From Flavobacterium cyclinae (GTDB lineage Bacteria > Bacteroidota > Bacteroidia > Flavobacteriales > Flavobacteriaceae), in contig NZ_CP089095.1 of assembly GCF_021172145.1 (NCBI RefSeq), positions 2,108,001 to 2,172,000 of the forward strand: 64,000 nt of DNA, given 5' to 3'. The notes beneath the pieces were generated by a model. The model was not told the DNA's origin. It saw only the letters and a list, made by a program, of their open reading frames with translations, and did not search any database. The stretch's first letter is position 1. Each line of letters starts with the position of its first letter. Made by a program: the position numbers and the translations under genes. Shown piece after piece: positions 18,246 through 27,465 of this stretch.

Positions 18246-19787
18246 TTAAAGAGGAATATTTCCGTGTTTACGTTTTGGAGTGTCTACCACCTTATTTTCT
18301 AGCATACTAAATGCTTTAATTAACTTTCTTCGTGTATCTCTTGGTAAAATTACTTCATCAATAAATCCACGTTGCGCTGCAGTATAAGGATTTGCAAACA
18401 AATCTGCATATTCTGCTTCTTTTTCTAATAATTTAGCTGCCGGATCAGCCGCTTCGCTAATTTCTTTTTTGAAGATAATTTCAGAAGCTCCTTTTGCTCC
18501 CATAACTGCAATTTCAGCACCTGGCCAAGCAAAATTCATATCAGCCCCAATGTGTTTAGAATTCATTACGTCATAAGCTCCTCCATACGCTTTACGAGTA
18601 ATTACCGTAACTCTTGGCACCGTAGCTTCACTAAATGCATATAATAATTTTGCTCCATGAGTAATAATTCCGTTCCATTCTTGGTCCGTTCCTGGTAAAA
18701 ATCCTGGCACGTCTTCTAAAACTAATAAAGGAATATTAAAACAATCACAGAATCTTACAAATCGAGCTGCTTTTATTGAACTGTTTACATCTAAACAACC
18801 CGCTAAAACCATAGGTTGGTTGGCAACAATTCCGATACTTCTTCCACCTAAACGTGCAAAACCAACAATAATATTATCTGCAAAATCTTTATGAATTTCA
18901 AAGAACGAATCTTCATCAATGATTCCACCAATTACCTCATGCATATCATAAGGTTTATTAGCGCTATCTGGAACAATAGTATCTAATTTTTCACGAACCT
19001 CATCTTGTAAATTATAAGGTAATTTTGGAGTTGTTTCTCTATTATTTTGTGGAATGTAACTCAATAATCGTTTAATATCTTCTAAACATTCAATTCCGTT
19101 AGGAGACGTGATATGACAAACTCCAGATTTTGAGGCATGAGTTGAAGCTCCTCCTAATTCTTCCGAAGTTACTTCTTCATTTGTAACTGTTTTTACCACA
19201 TTTGGTCCTGTTACAAACATATAACTATTATTTTCCACCATCATAGTGAAATCGGTCATCGCTGGAGAATATACAGCACCTCCTGCACATGGTCCCATAA
19301 TAGCTGAAATTTGAGGAATTACTCCAGAAGCTTGAACGTTTCTGTAGAAAATATCCGCATATCCACCAAGTGAACGAACACCTTCCTGTATACGAGCACC
19401 ACCAGAATCATTTAAACCTATCATAGGAGCGCCATTCTTGACCGCCATATCCATTACTTTACAGATTTTTTCGGCATGAGTTTCAGATAAAGAACCTCCA
19501 AAAACCGTAAAATCTTGAGCAAAAACATAGACTAATCTTCCGTTGATAGTTCCATAACCTGTAACTACTCCATCGCCATAAATGATTTCTTTTTCCATAC
19601 CGAAATCGGTAGTACGATGTGTCACTAACATTCCAATTTCTTCAAACGAACCTTCGTCTAAAAGATACTCTACACGTTCTCTTGCCGTTAATTTCTTTTT
19701 TGCATGATGAGCAGCTATTCTTTTTTCGCCTCCACCCAATTTGGCTAAAGCTATTTTATCGTTTAATATTTTAATTTTATCTTCCAT
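18246..19787 (-). CDS. Acyl-CoA carboxylase carboxyltransferase (beta) subunit
   Basis: Transfers carboxyl from carboxybiotin to an acyl-CoA, probably propionyl-CoA (to methylmalonyl-CoA). The 513 residues form the fused carboxyltransferase of PccB/MmdA type. Motifs seen are [22 protein letters not shown] (start), [19 protein letters not shown] (about 129-147), [12 protein letters not shown] and, in the C-terminal half, [15 protein letters not shown] and [11 protein letters not shown]. The biotin carboxylase gene lies 88 bases upstream and the biotin carrier before that, giving a complete three-subunit enzyme. MeaB at 44717 fits a methylmalonyl-CoA route. Substrate specificity is inferred. 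Confidence 0.93.
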   Translation of the reverse strand: MEDKIKILNDKIALAKLGGGEKRIAAHHAKKKLTARERVEYLLDEGSFEEIGMLVTHRTTDFGMEKEIIYGDGVVTGYGTINGRLVYVFAQDFTVFGGSLSETHAEKICKVMDMAVKNGAPMIGLNDSGGARIQEGVRSLGGYADIFYRNVQASGVIPQISAIMGPCAGGAVYSPAMTDFTMMVENNSYMFVTGPNVVKTVTNEEVTSEELGGASTHASKSGVCHITSPNGIECLEDIKRLLSYIPQNNRETTPKLPYNLQDEVREKLDTIVPDSANKPYDMHEVIGGIIDEDSFFEIHKDFADNIIVGFARLGGRSIGIVANQPMVLAGCLDVNSSIKAARFVRFCDCFNIPLLVLEDVPGFLPGTDQEWNGIITHGAKLLYAFSEATVPRVTVITRKAYGGAYDVMNSKHIGADMNFAWPGAEIAVMGAKGASEIIFKKEISEAADPAAKLLEKEAEYADLFANPYTAAQRGFIDEVILPRDTRRKLIKAFSMLENKVVDTPKRKHGNIPL

Positions 19788-19796
19788 ATTTTTAAA

Positions 19797-19873
19797 GATT
19801 AAAGAAGATAGAGATTAGAAAAAAGACTTTGAAACACATTATTTCTAACTTCTATATTCTATTTTCTATTTTC
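19797..19873. repeat. Low-complexity word repeat (TTCTATTTTC / AGATTAGAA type)
   Basis: The gap between the two carboxylase genes is filled with words such as GAAGATAGAGATTAGAAAAA and CTTCTATATTCTATTTTCTA. These resemble 13998-14026 and 39268-39299 in the same or opposite orientation. Confidence 0.5.
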
Positions 19874-19874
19874 T

Positions 19875-21323
19875 TTAGTTTGGTAATCTTAGTACTTTTT
19901 GATCTTCAACATATTTTTTAAAAGCTAGCATAGCTGCGATTTGAGCTTCCGTATCTAATTTAGATTTCAGCTTTTCTGCATCATAATAAGCTTTTACAAA
20001 TCCAGTATCAAAATCTCCAGAACGAAACGCTTCATGCTCCATTACAAATTTCCCAAAAGGTAAAGTTGTAGCTACTCCTTCCACCAAATAATTATCAATC
20101 GCTTTGATCATTAATTCGATAGATTCTTCTCGAGTGCTTCCATAAGTAATTAATTTAGAAAGCATTGGATCGTAGTAAATTGGCACATCCATTCCTTCTT
20201 CAATTCCATTATCAACACGAATTCCTTCGCCTACTGGTAATTTATAAGTACTTAAAAAACCTACATTAGGTAAAAAATCATTCATTGGATCTTCGGCATA
20301 TACACGAAGTTCCATAGCATGACCTTTGATTTGTAAATCTTCTTGTTTCATTGGTAACGCTTCGCCACGCGCAACACGAATTTGTAATTCTACCAAATCC
20401 AATCCTGAAATTAATTCAGAAACTGGGTGTTCTACTTGCAAACGTGTATTCATTTCCAAGAAATAGAAATTATGATCAGCATCCATCAAAAACTCAACTG
20501 TTCCGGCTCCTAAATAGTCACAAGCTTTGGCTACTTTAACAGCTGCCTCACCCATTTCCTTACGTTTTTCTGGAGTTAAAATTGAGGAAGGTGCTTCTTC
20601 AACTACTTTTTGATGACGACGTTGGATGCTACACTCTCTTTCAAAAACATAGACAATATTTCCATGACTATCCGCCATAATTTGAATTTCTATGTGACGT
20701 GGTTTGGTTACATATTTTTCAATGAAAACTGAACCATCACCAAATGCATTGGTAGCTTCTGAAATGGCTCTATCCATTTGAGAAACAAAATCTTCAGCTT
20801 TTTCCACCACACGCATTCCTTTTCCTCCACCACCAGCAGAAGCTTTAATTAAGATAGGAAAACCTATTTCGGTTGCAATTTTCTTTGCCGCATCAATATC
20901 AGTAATAGCATCTTCAGTTCCTGGAACCATTGGAATATTGTAATGTTTCACAGCTTCTTTTGCTGCTAACTTACTTCCCATCATTTCAATTGCTCTGGAT
21001 TTTGGTCCAATGAAAATGATATTGTTTTTTTCACATGCTTCTGCAAAAGTTGAGTTCTCACTTAAAAATCCGTAACCTGGATGCACAGCATCTACTCCAA
21101 GTTCTTTACAAACTTCGATAATTTTATCACCACGCAAATACGATTGACTTGACGCTGCTTCGCCAATTAAAACAGCTTCATCCGCGTATTTTACATGCAA
21201 AGCATTTCTATCGGCAGAAGAATAAACCGCTACCGTTTTGATTCCCATTTTTTTCGCGGTTTTCATTACTCTAATAGCAATTTCTCCACGATTGGCAACT
21301 AATATTTTCTTAATTTCTTTCAT
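19875..21323 (-). CDS. accC: Acyl-CoA/acetyl-CoA carboxylase biotin carboxylase subunit
   Basis: Carboxylates the biotin of the carrier protein using ATP and bicarbonate. The protein is 482 residues from the chosen ATG. It opens with KKILVANRGEIAIRVMKTAK and shows the ATP-grasp loop KASAGGGGKGMR (about 162-173), the block ERECSIQRRHQKVVEEAPS, and FLEMNTRLQVEHPVSE with the catalytic Glu/Asn/Arg. It carries a C-terminal tail of about 30 residues beyond the AccC core. An alternative start five codons upstream would overlap the carrier gene by 14 bases; the chosen one leaves a one-base gap. The substrate of the complex is probably propionyl-CoA rather than acetyl-CoA, by gene context. Confidence 0.93.
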   Translation of the reverse strand: MKEIKKILVANRGEIAIRVMKTAKKMGIKTVAVYSSADRNALHVKYADEAVLIGEAASSQSYLRGDKIIEVCKELGVDAVHPGYGFLSENSTFAEACEKNNIIFIGPKSRAIEMMGSKLAAKEAVKHYNIPMVPGTEDAITDIDAAKKIATEIGFPILIKASAGGGGKGMRVVEKAEDFVSQMDRAISEATNAFGDGSVFIEKYVTKPRHIEIQIMADSHGNIVYVFERECSIQRRHQKVVEEAPSSILTPEKRKEMGEAAVKVAKACDYLGAGTVEFLMDADHNFYFLEMNTRLQVEHPVSELISGLDLVELQIRVARGEALPMKQEDLQIKGHAMELRVYAEDPMNDFLPNVGFLSTYKLPVGEGIRVDNGIEEGMDVPIYYDPMLSKLITYGSTREESIELMIKAIDNYLVEGVATTLPFGKFVMEHEAFRSGDFDTGFVKAYYDAEKLKSKLDTEAQIAAMLAFKKYVEDQKVLRLPN

Positions 21324-21324
21324 C

Positions 21325-21810
21325 TTATTCGAATTCAATTAACAATTGTCCTTTATCTACAGCATTTCCTTTTTCAACAGAAATTGATTTAATAACTCCA
21401 TCTCTAGGAGAAAGGAAACAGTTTTCCATTTTCATGGCCTCTAAAATCAATAAAGGATCATTTTCTTTTACTTCTTGACCAACAGAAACGTTAATTTCTA
21501 AAATCAAACCTGGCATTGGTGCTTTAATTGCATTAACCAATTTAGTTCTACCACGTTGAATTCCCATACTTTTGATTAATTCATCTAAAGGATCTGAAAT
21601 TGCCACTTCGTAGGTGTTGTTGTTAACCTTGACAGTATATTTTTTTGAAATAAAATCAGCCGAAACAATTTCAGCCTTGTAGGGTTTGCTTTCTTTTAGT
21701 ACATGAAACTTATCTGCTTCTACATTAATTGCATCAAAATTTTGAAGATCATTTTCCGTAACTTCAAAAGAAGCCGTATTATTTACTAAAAGTTTATAGT
21801 TTGTGCTCAT
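21325..21810 (-). CDS. Biotin carboxyl carrier protein subunit of acyl-CoA carboxylase
   Basis: A 161-residue carrier protein. The C-terminal biotinyl domain (about 90-161) contains the biotinylation motif EAMKMEN with Lys near 126, preceded by the conserved APMPGLILEI. The N-terminal half lacks the AccB core and is a beta-rich adaptor (TVKVNNNTYEVAI), as in propionyl-CoA and decarboxylase-type carriers. It is the first gene of the operon with the biotin carboxylase and carboxyltransferase. No convincing promoter was found; a weak TAAGTTTA lies about 20-30 bases upstream. Confidence 0.92.
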   Translation of the reverse strand: MSTNYKLLVNNTASFEVTENDLQNFDAINVEADKFHVLKESKPYKAEIVSADFISKKYTVKVNNNTYEVAISDPLDELIKSMGIQRGRTKLVNAIKAPMPGLILEINVSVGQEVKENDPLLILEAMKMENCFLSPRDGVIKSISVEKGNAVDKGQLLIEFE

Positions 21811-21912
21811 ATGAGATTATTTTAGTGGACGTAAACTTACAAAAAGAAATCGTTTTCGTAAATGATAAATCTCATAAAATTTGGAAAATAAATATAGTTG
21901 TATGAAAAATTA

Positions 21913-21990
21913 AAGACATGAACAAGTACAAGATCAAGTTCAAAAATCAAGTTTCAACGTATTAGTATTCAGTCACAGTTTTCAGTTTAA
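21913..21990. repeat. Low-complexity word repeats (CAAGTTCAA and AGTATTCAGTCACAG types)
   Basis: The 231-base gap between the carboxylase operon and the radical SAM gene holds GATCAAGTTCAAAAATCAAG, then TTAGTATTCAGTCACAGTTT and TCAGTTT. The same words recur at 8420-8475, 41170-41250 and, in a gene, at 38371-38410. Nothing else is recognised in this gap. Confidence 0.5.
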
Positions 21991-22041
21991 TATGCTTTAT
22001 AGAAATCAAGTATTGTTAATTTTTAACCTTATAAAATAAAA

Positions 22042-24228
22042 TTACAACACTAATAACATGCTATTTCTAAGTGTTTGTATTGGTTTTGAATACCAAAATA
22101 ATTCAAAGTCATCAAATTTTTGCTCAAAATCAGCTTTTAATTGGGCAAATGTTACTTTATTTTGGGAATAAATTGAAGTTTTATCCAAAGTTTCAAGTAA
22201 CCATTTCCCTTCTTCTAAATTTACAGCTATATCAAAAGTTTGGGTTTTACTATGAAACGTAAATTTCATCATTTCCCATGTATTTCCTTTTTTAGATTTT
22301 GTAAAAATTTCCGTTTGAGGTTTTCCGCCTATCCAAACTATTTTAGCGTTAGGTTTTGTATTGAAATTATGGTCTTTTTGAAGGCAATTATAAATAAAAT
22401 CAGATGGTACTTTAGTTTTTGGAATTTTAAAATCAAACCAATCTTGCAAGTCGTAATCAAAACAGATTCCGTGCATGTAATTGAATAACGATTTTTTTAA
22501 TCCGAAACTGAATTTATCGTGATTGATTCCAGTTTTATCCTTGAAATTGATGTCGTTATTAGCAAATGTAATTTTATTTTGCTCAGGAATTACACCGAAT
22601 TCCTCTGGAAACATTCCCACAGGAGAATGTGCTGTCATAGCAAATTGATGCCAAAAACCGCTTTGCAAAACACCTAATTCAAACAATTGACGCACCATCT
22701 CCAAACTATCTACCGTTTCTTGAATGGTTTGTGTTGGATAACCGTACATCAAATAGGCATGCACCATGATTCCTGATTCGGTAAAATTTCGGGTTACTTG
22801 TGCAACTTGTTCAACTGTTACACCTTTTTTGATTAATTCTAGAAGTCGATCCGAAGCTACTTCTAATCCACCAGAAACCGCAATACAACCCGATTCTTTC
22901 AATAACAAACATAAATCAGCTGTAAAACTTTTTTCAAAACGAATGTTTGTCCACCAAGTGACAACTAAATTTCGTTTGATAATTTCCAATGCCACTTCAC
23001 GCATTAATGCTGGCGGTGCCGCTTCATCTACAAAATGAAATCCATTTTCGCCTGTTTGAGCGATTAATTCTTCCATTCGGTCTACCAGAATTTTGGCAGC
23101 GATGGGTTCGTACAATTTTATATAATCGAGAGAAATATCGCAAAACGTGCATTTTCCCCAGTAACAACCGTGAGCCATGGTGAGTTTATTCCAACGACCG
23201 TCACTCCACAAACTGTGCATAGGATTGGCTACTTCAATTACGGAAATATATCTATCTAATAATAAATCGGAATAATCTGGAGTGCCTACTTCACTTTGTT
23301 TGTAATCGGGGCGAGTTGAATTGTTTTTATATACGACTTGGTTATTTTCTAAAAGGAAAGTACGCTTAAATTCAGATTCTAAAACAAGTTCAGAATGACA
23401 AATAAAATTATGAAGCAACTCTACAGGTAGTTCACCATCATCGAGTGTAATAAAATCGAAGAATTCAAAAACGCGTTGGTCTTTTAAATCACGTAACTCA
23501 GTATTTGGAAAACCGCCACCCATAGCGGTTTTTATATTTGGAAAATTTGCTTTTATGAATTGAGCACAACGGAAAGCGCTGTAGAGATTTCCTGGAAATG
23601 GAACAGAAAAACATACTAATTTAGGTTGAACTTCTTCAATTCTTTTTTTCAGAATTTTGATGGTGATTTCATCAATAAACGTTAATTCATTTTGCAAATG
23701 ATTGTATAACTCATCAAACGAATTGGCACTTCTTCCTAAACGTTCAGCATAGCGACTAAATCCGAAATTTCCATCAACACATTCTACAATAAAATCGGAT
23801 AAATCTTCTAAATATAAAGTAGCTAGATGTTTGGCTTTATCTTGCATTCCCATTGAACCAAAGGCAAATTCCATATCGTCTAATTGATCAAAACGAGAGG
23901 CTTCAGGTAAAAAATTTCCAGAACAAATTTGTCGCGCTAACGATGGATTTTTACCTTGAAGAAAAGCAATTACAGCATCGATGGTTTTGATGTAATCGTC
24001 TTTGAGCGAATAAATTCTTTGAGTGTTGGGTGATGGATGATGGATGATGGGTAAAAAAATCTCGATTAGACCTTTCTTTGAAAACATTTCTAAAATCACT
24101 TCGATACCTAAATCCATTTGGTAAGCCGAAATGTTTTTGGTATTCAGAAAACCTTTCAAATAAGCCGTTGCTGGATACGGCGTATTCAGTTGGGTAAAAG
24201 GTGGTGTTATTAGAAGAATGTCTTTCAA
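22042..24228 (-). CDS. B12-binding-domain radical SAM protein
   Basis: A 728-residue protein. An N-terminal cobalamin-binding-like Rossmann domain (LLITPPFTQLNTPYPATAYLKGFL at about 4-27, continuing to residue 280) is followed by a radical SAM domain with the cluster motif CYWGKCTFC near 355 and the GGLEVASDRLL block. A C-terminal region of about 170 residues is unrecognised. Reaction and substrate are unknown; relatives perform methylations or rearrangements on unactivated carbons. The start is TTG, supported by a -7 element (TACTTTTG, 24253-24246) close upstream. Two dispersed repeat words sit in frame inside the gene (23371-23400 and 24028-24052). Confidence 0.85.
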   Translation of the reverse strand: MKDILLITPPFTQLNTPYPATAYLKGFLNTKNISAYQMDLGIEVILEMFSKKGLIEIFLPIIHHPSPNTQRIYSLKDDYIKTIDAVIAFLQGKNPSLARQICSGNFLPEASRFDQLDDMEFAFGSMGMQDKAKHLATLYLEDLSDFIVECVDGNFGFSRYAERLGRSANSFDELYNHLQNELTFIDEITIKILKKRIEEVQPKLVCFSVPFPGNLYSAFRCAQFIKANFPNIKTAMGGGFPNTELRDLKDQRVFEFFDFITLDDGELPVELLHNFICHSELVLESEFKRTFLLENNQVVYKNNSTRPDYKQSEVGTPDYSDLLLDRYISVIEVANPMHSLWSDGRWNKLTMAHGCYWGKCTFCDISLDYIKLYEPIAAKILVDRMEELIAQTGENGFHFVDEAAPPALMREVALEIIKRNLVVTWWTNIRFEKSFTADLCLLLKESGCIAVSGGLEVASDRLLELIKKGVTVEQVAQVTRNFTESGIMVHAYLMYGYPTQTIQETVDSLEMVRQLFELGVLQSGFWHQFAMTAHSPVGMFPEEFGVIPEQNKITFANNDINFKDKTGINHDKFSFGLKKSLFNYMHGICFDYDLQDWFDFKIPKTKVPSDFIYNCLQKDHNFNTKPNAKIVWIGGKPQTEIFTKSKKGNTWEMMKFTFHSKTQTFDIAVNLEEGKWLLETLDKTSIYSQNKVTFAQLKADFEQKFDDFELFWYSKPIQTLRNSMLLVL
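23371..23400. repeat. Dispersed repeat inside the radical SAM gene (encodes CHSELVLESE)
   Basis: On the gene strand, TGTCATTCTGAACTTGTTTT and then AGAATCTGAA are read in frame as CHSELVLESE. I recognise this as a common dispersed Bacteroidota repeat that usually lies between genes. It forms part of a hydrophilic loop of the protein. Confidence 0.65.
24028..24052. repeat. GATGGAT/CCCATCA-type word repeat inside the radical SAM gene
   Basis: The plus strand reads GGGTGATGGATGATGGATGA and on to TGGGT. On the gene strand it is in frame as part of LPIIHHPSPNTQ. The same word family is at 33627-33660 (intergenic) and 41780-41807 (in a methyltransferase gene). Confidence 0.6.
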
Positions 24229-24245
24229 GATGTAGGTTTTTATTG

Positions 24246-24253
24246 CAAAAGTA
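24246..24253 (-). promoter_or_regulatory. -7 element of the radical SAM gene
   Basis: TACTTTTG on the minus strand, 17 bases before the TTG start codon, predicts a very short leader and supports the TTG start. No clear TTG at -33. Confidence 0.45.
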
Positions 24254-24335
24254 ATCTTTTTATGAAATACTAACTACATGTTAAATACGAGAATTAAAAG
24301 TATAATTTTATTATTTTAGCAAAAAAATAACAAAA

Positions 24336-25931
24336 ATGCCAAACGACTGTATAACGTATCAAAATTCGGGTTACTTCATTCCATTAATTGTGGATTATTT
24401 AGATCAAAAATCTAATGTAAAACCGTTATACAATCGTTTTCCTTCAATTGAGAATTTTAAATTTCAATTCGAAGAAAAAAAGAATAATTTTCCAGTTGAA
24501 AACAGAAAAATCTTAGTAGAAGCGCTAAAAAAGCAATATAATAACTTTCAAATTTCAGAGAAAACTTTAAATAACCTTGAACTTTTAAGCCTAACAAATA
24601 CCTTTACTATCACTACTGGACATCAGTTGAATTTACTTACGGGTCCGCTATACTTTATTTATAAAATTATTTCGGTAATTAATTTAACTAAAGAATTAAA
24701 AGCGGCTTATCCAGAACAGAATTTTGTTCCTATTTATTGGATGGCCACCGAAGATCATGATTTTGAAGAAATCAATTACTTTCTTTTCAAAGGAAACAAA
24801 ATGGAATGGAAAAAAGAAAGTAAGGGACCTGTTGGACGAATAGACACTTCTGGATTGGAGGAACTATTTGAATCGTTTTCTAAAGAATTAGGTTTGGGAA
24901 ATAATGCTAATTATTTGAAAGACTTATTTAAAAAATCCTATTTAGAGCATACGAATTTAGCAGATGCAACTCGATATTTAGCTAACGAATTATTTAAAAA
25001 TGAAGGTTTAGTTATTTTAGATGGAGACGACTTAGAGCTTAAAAAATTATTTATTCCATTTGCGAAAAATGAATTGTTACAACAAACTTCATATAATAAA
25101 GTAAGCGAAACCATTGAACAATTAAAACCCTATGCTATTCAAGTAAATCCTCGAGAAATAAATCTATTTTACATTCAGGATAATTTAAGAGAACGTATTG
25201 TTTTTGAAAATGGAAATTACAAAATTAATAATACTTCATTATCCTTTTCTGAAAGTGAAATTCTTACGGAACTAGAAAACAACCCTAAAAACTTTAGTCC
25301 GAATGTTATTTTAAGACCCTTATATCAAGAGGTAATTTTACCTAATTTGTGTTATATTGGTGGTGGTGGAGAAATTGCTTATTGGTTGGAATTAAAATCA
25401 ATGTTTGAGGTCAACAACATTGTATTTCCTGTATTATTAGTTAGAAACTCAGTATTGATTGCTACTGAAAAACAAGTATCGAAATTAGATAAGTTACAAG
25501 TAAATTGGAATGAGATTTTTCAATCTGAAAAAAAACTTGTTGAATTAAAGACAAAAGAATATTCCCAATTTACAATTGATTTTTCTGAACAAAAGGAAGT
25601 CTTAAAAAATCAGTTTATTGCACTTTATGAAATTGCATCTAAAACTGATAAATCTTTTTTAGGAGCTGTTGCAGCTCAAGAAAGAAAGCAAATAAAAGGA
25701 CTTAATAATTTAGAAAAAAGATTGCTTAAAGCAGAAAAAAGAAACCTATCTGAAAAAATCAATAGAATATTAGAAATTAAAGCTGATTTATTTCCTAAAG
25801 GAATTCTACAAGAAAGAGTTTTAAACTTTTCAGAATTTTATAATGATATTTATTCATACAATTCATTAATTACTACATTACTTGAAAGTTTAAATCCACT
25901 CAATCAAAGTTTTACTATAATTATTGTTTAA
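24336..25931 (+). CDS. bshC: Bacillithiol biosynthesis cysteine-adding enzyme BshC
   Basis: Putative last step of bacillithiol synthesis, adding Cys to GlcN-malate. Bacillithiol replaces glutathione in many Firmicutes and Bacteroidota. The 531 residues match the family. Clear family blocks are TITTGHQLNLLTGPLYFIYKI (near 94-113, Rossmann core), YWMATEDHDFEEIN and LRPLYQEVILPNLCYIGGGGEIAYWLELK. A long basic coiled coil (about 440-490) lies near the C-terminus. No bshA or bshB is in the window. It diverges from the radical SAM gene; a 107-base gap separates them. Confidence 0.93.
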   Translation: MPNDCITYQNSGYFIPLIVDYLDQKSNVKPLYNRFPSIENFKFQFEEKKNNFPVENRKILVEALKKQYNNFQISEKTLNNLELLSLTNTFTITTGHQLNLLTGPLYFIYKIISVINLTKELKAAYPEQNFVPIYWMATEDHDFEEINYFLFKGNKMEWKKESKGPVGRIDTSGLEELFESFSKELGLGNNANYLKDLFKKSYLEHTNLADATRYLANELFKNEGLVILDGDDLELKKLFIPFAKNELLQQTSYNKVSETIEQLKPYAIQVNPREINLFYIQDNLRERIVFENGNYKINNTSLSFSESEILTELENNPKNFSPNVILRPLYQEVILPNLCYIGGGGEIAYWLELKSMFEVNNIVFPVLLVRNSVLIATEKQVSKLDKLQVNWNEIFQSEKKLVELKTKEYSQFTIDFSEQKEVLKNQFIALYEIASKTDKSFLGAVAAQERKQIKGLNNLEKRLLKAEKRNLSEKINRILEIKADLFPKGILQERVLNFSEFYNDIYSYNSLITTLLESLNPLNQSFTIIIV

Positions 25932-26049
25932 AAAAATCGACTAAAAGCTTTTTTTTTCGATAAAAAGCAATATATTTATTTTTTTAACATAAAATTGACT
26001 AAAATTTATATAATTATAACAATTTTAAATCCTTATGTTAAATTATTAT

Positions 26050-26057
26050 TATATTTG
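26050..26057 (+). promoter_or_regulatory. -7 element of the SUMF1-fold gene
   Basis: TATATTTG followed by CAC, 24 bases upstream of the chosen ATG at 26082. No clear TTG at -33. It also argues against the longer frame starting at 25995. Confidence 0.5.
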
Positions 26058-26081
26058 CACACCAAAATAACAATAATCCCT

Positions 26082-26909
26082 ATGAAAAAAATTACATTTT
26101 ATTCGATTTTATTAGTATCTATATTGGCACTTTTTGCTTTTAATGATCGTAATCCTAATTCTGATTTTGTCATGATTGAAGGAGGTACATTCAAAATGGG
26201 CTCCAAAGCTTCTGACAGAGCTGCAGATGTTGACGAACAAAAAGAGCATGAAGTAAAACTTAATTCTTTTATGATCAGTAAATTTGAAGTTACTGTTTGG
26301 GAATGGAAAGAATTTATCAAAGCTAACAAAATGAAAATGCCAGAAAAACCAAAATGGGGATGGCAAGATAATTATCCAATCAACGGAATTACATGGAATG
26401 AAGCAATCGCTTATTGTAACTGGTTGAGCAAAAAAGAAAAATTACAACCTGTTTATTCAAAAAAGGGACCTAATATTGTTTGCAACTTTAAAGCAAATGG
26501 GTATAGATTACCTACAGAGGCTGAATGGGAATATGCTGCAAAAGGAGGTTCTTTATCAAAATCCTTTAGATATAGCGGAAGCGACAACTTAGATGACATT
26601 GCATGGTATAAAGGAAATAGTAATGGCACTCCACACACAATTGGAACAAAATTACCTAATGAGTTGGGTATTTATGATATGAGCGGAAATGTATGGGAAT
26701 GGTGTTGGGATTGGTACAACAAAGACTTCTATAAATTAGAAAAAAATGACAATCCAAGAGGTCCAGAAATGGGAAACAGAAGAAGTGTTAGAGGTGGTTC
26801 ATGGGATAGTCAACCAAATTATGCTAGACCAGCAAATAGAATTTCTACTGAACCTAATAAAACCCATGAATTTTACGGTTTTAGAATAGCAAAATCAATA
26901 GCAAAATAA
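26082..26909 (+). CDS. Exported SUMF1/FGE-fold (EgtB/PvdO-like) protein
   Basis: A 275-residue protein with a signal peptide (residues 1-18) and a formylglycine-generating-enzyme-type C-lectin fold: [13 protein letters not shown] (about 26-38), [59 protein letters not shown] and the final [19 protein letters not shown]. The Cys pair that catalyses formylglycine formation in true FGE is missing from this last block, so it is not expected to be a sulfatase-activating enzyme. Related proteins in Flavobacterium include the gliding motility lipoproteins GldJ and GldK, but this one lacks a lipobox and is shorter. Function unknown; location outside the cytoplasm. Confidence 0.82.
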   Translation: MKKITFYSILLVSILALFAFNDRNPNSDFVMIEGGTFKMGSKASDRAADVDEQKEHEVKLNSFMISKFEVTVWEWKEFIKANKMKMPEKPKWGWQDNYPINGITWNEAIAYCNWLSKKEKLQPVYSKKGPNIVCNFKANGYRLPTEAEWEYAAKGGSLSKSFRYSGSDNLDDIAWYKGNSNGTPHTIGTKLPNELGIYDMSGNVWEWCWDWYNKDFYKLEKNDNPRGPEMGNRRSVRGGSWDSQPNYARPANRISTEPNKTHEFYGFRIAKSIAK

Positions 26910-26920
26910 TTTTAATACAG

Positions 26921-26951
26921 TTTGCAAAACCTATTTATAATAGTAACTTTG
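26921..26951 (+). promoter_or_regulatory. Bacteroidota-type promoter of ndk
   Basis: TTTG, a 19-base spacer and TAACTTTG, which closely matches the Flavobacterium consensus. Transcription would start near 26958, about 8 bases before the ATG, so ndk has almost no leader. Confidence 0.75.
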
Positions 26952-26965
26952 CAAAAAATTTAAAA

Positions 26966-27385
26966 ATGGCAACAAACAGAACTTTTACAATGATTAAACC
27001 AGATGCTGTTGAAAACGGGCATATTGGTGGTATTTTAAATATGATTACTGAAGGTGGTTTCAGAATTGTAGCAATGAAATTAACACAATTAACTGTAGCT
27101 GACGCTCAAAAATTCTATGCAGTTCACAGTGAAAGACCTTTCTTTGGTGAATTAGTTGAATTCATGACAAGAGGTCCAATTGTAGCTGCTATCTTAGAAA
27201 AAGAAAATGCAGTTGAGGATTTCAGAACTTTAATTGGTGCTACAAACCCAGCTGATGCTGCTGAAGGTACTATCCGTAAAAAATATGCAACTTCTATTGG
27301 AGAAAATGCAGTTCATGGATCTGATTCTGATGAAAACGCAGCAATCGAAGGAGCATTTCATTTTGCAGGAAGAGAACAATTTTAA
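26966..27385 (+). CDS. ndk: Nucleoside-diphosphate kinase
   Basis: Transfers the terminal phosphate between nucleoside triphosphates and diphosphates through a phosphohistidine. Its 139 residues match the family. Seen are [18 protein letters not shown] (start), the nucleotide-binding [13 protein letters not shown], and the active-site His in [12 protein letters not shown] (His near 116). It stands alone between its own promoter and a strong bidirectional terminator. Confidence 0.97.
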   Translation: MATNRTFTMIKPDAVENGHIGGILNMITEGGFRIVAMKLTQLTVADAQKFYAVHSERPFFGELVEFMTRGPIVAAILEKENAVEDFRTLIGATNPADAAEGTIRKKYATSIGENAVHGSDSDENAAIEGAFHFAGREQF

Positions 27386-27426
27386 TTAGTAAATTTGTAA
27401 AAATTACTTAACTAATTATATATTTA

Positions 27427-27465
27427 AAGTCCCGATTTTTTTATAAAAAATCGGGACTTTTTTTT
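27427..27465. terminator. Bidirectional terminator between ndk and the DUF721 gene
   Basis: Fifteen-pair stem AAGTCCCGATTTTTT/AAAAAATCGGGACTT with loop TAT, followed by T8 on the plus strand. It can serve both converging genes; its right flank touches the stop of the DUF721 gene. Confidence 0.85.

Noticed and set aside
25995..26081. N-terminal extension of the SUMF1-fold gene by 29 codons
   Set aside because: It contains a -7 promoter element (26050-26057) and would place the signal peptide in the interior.
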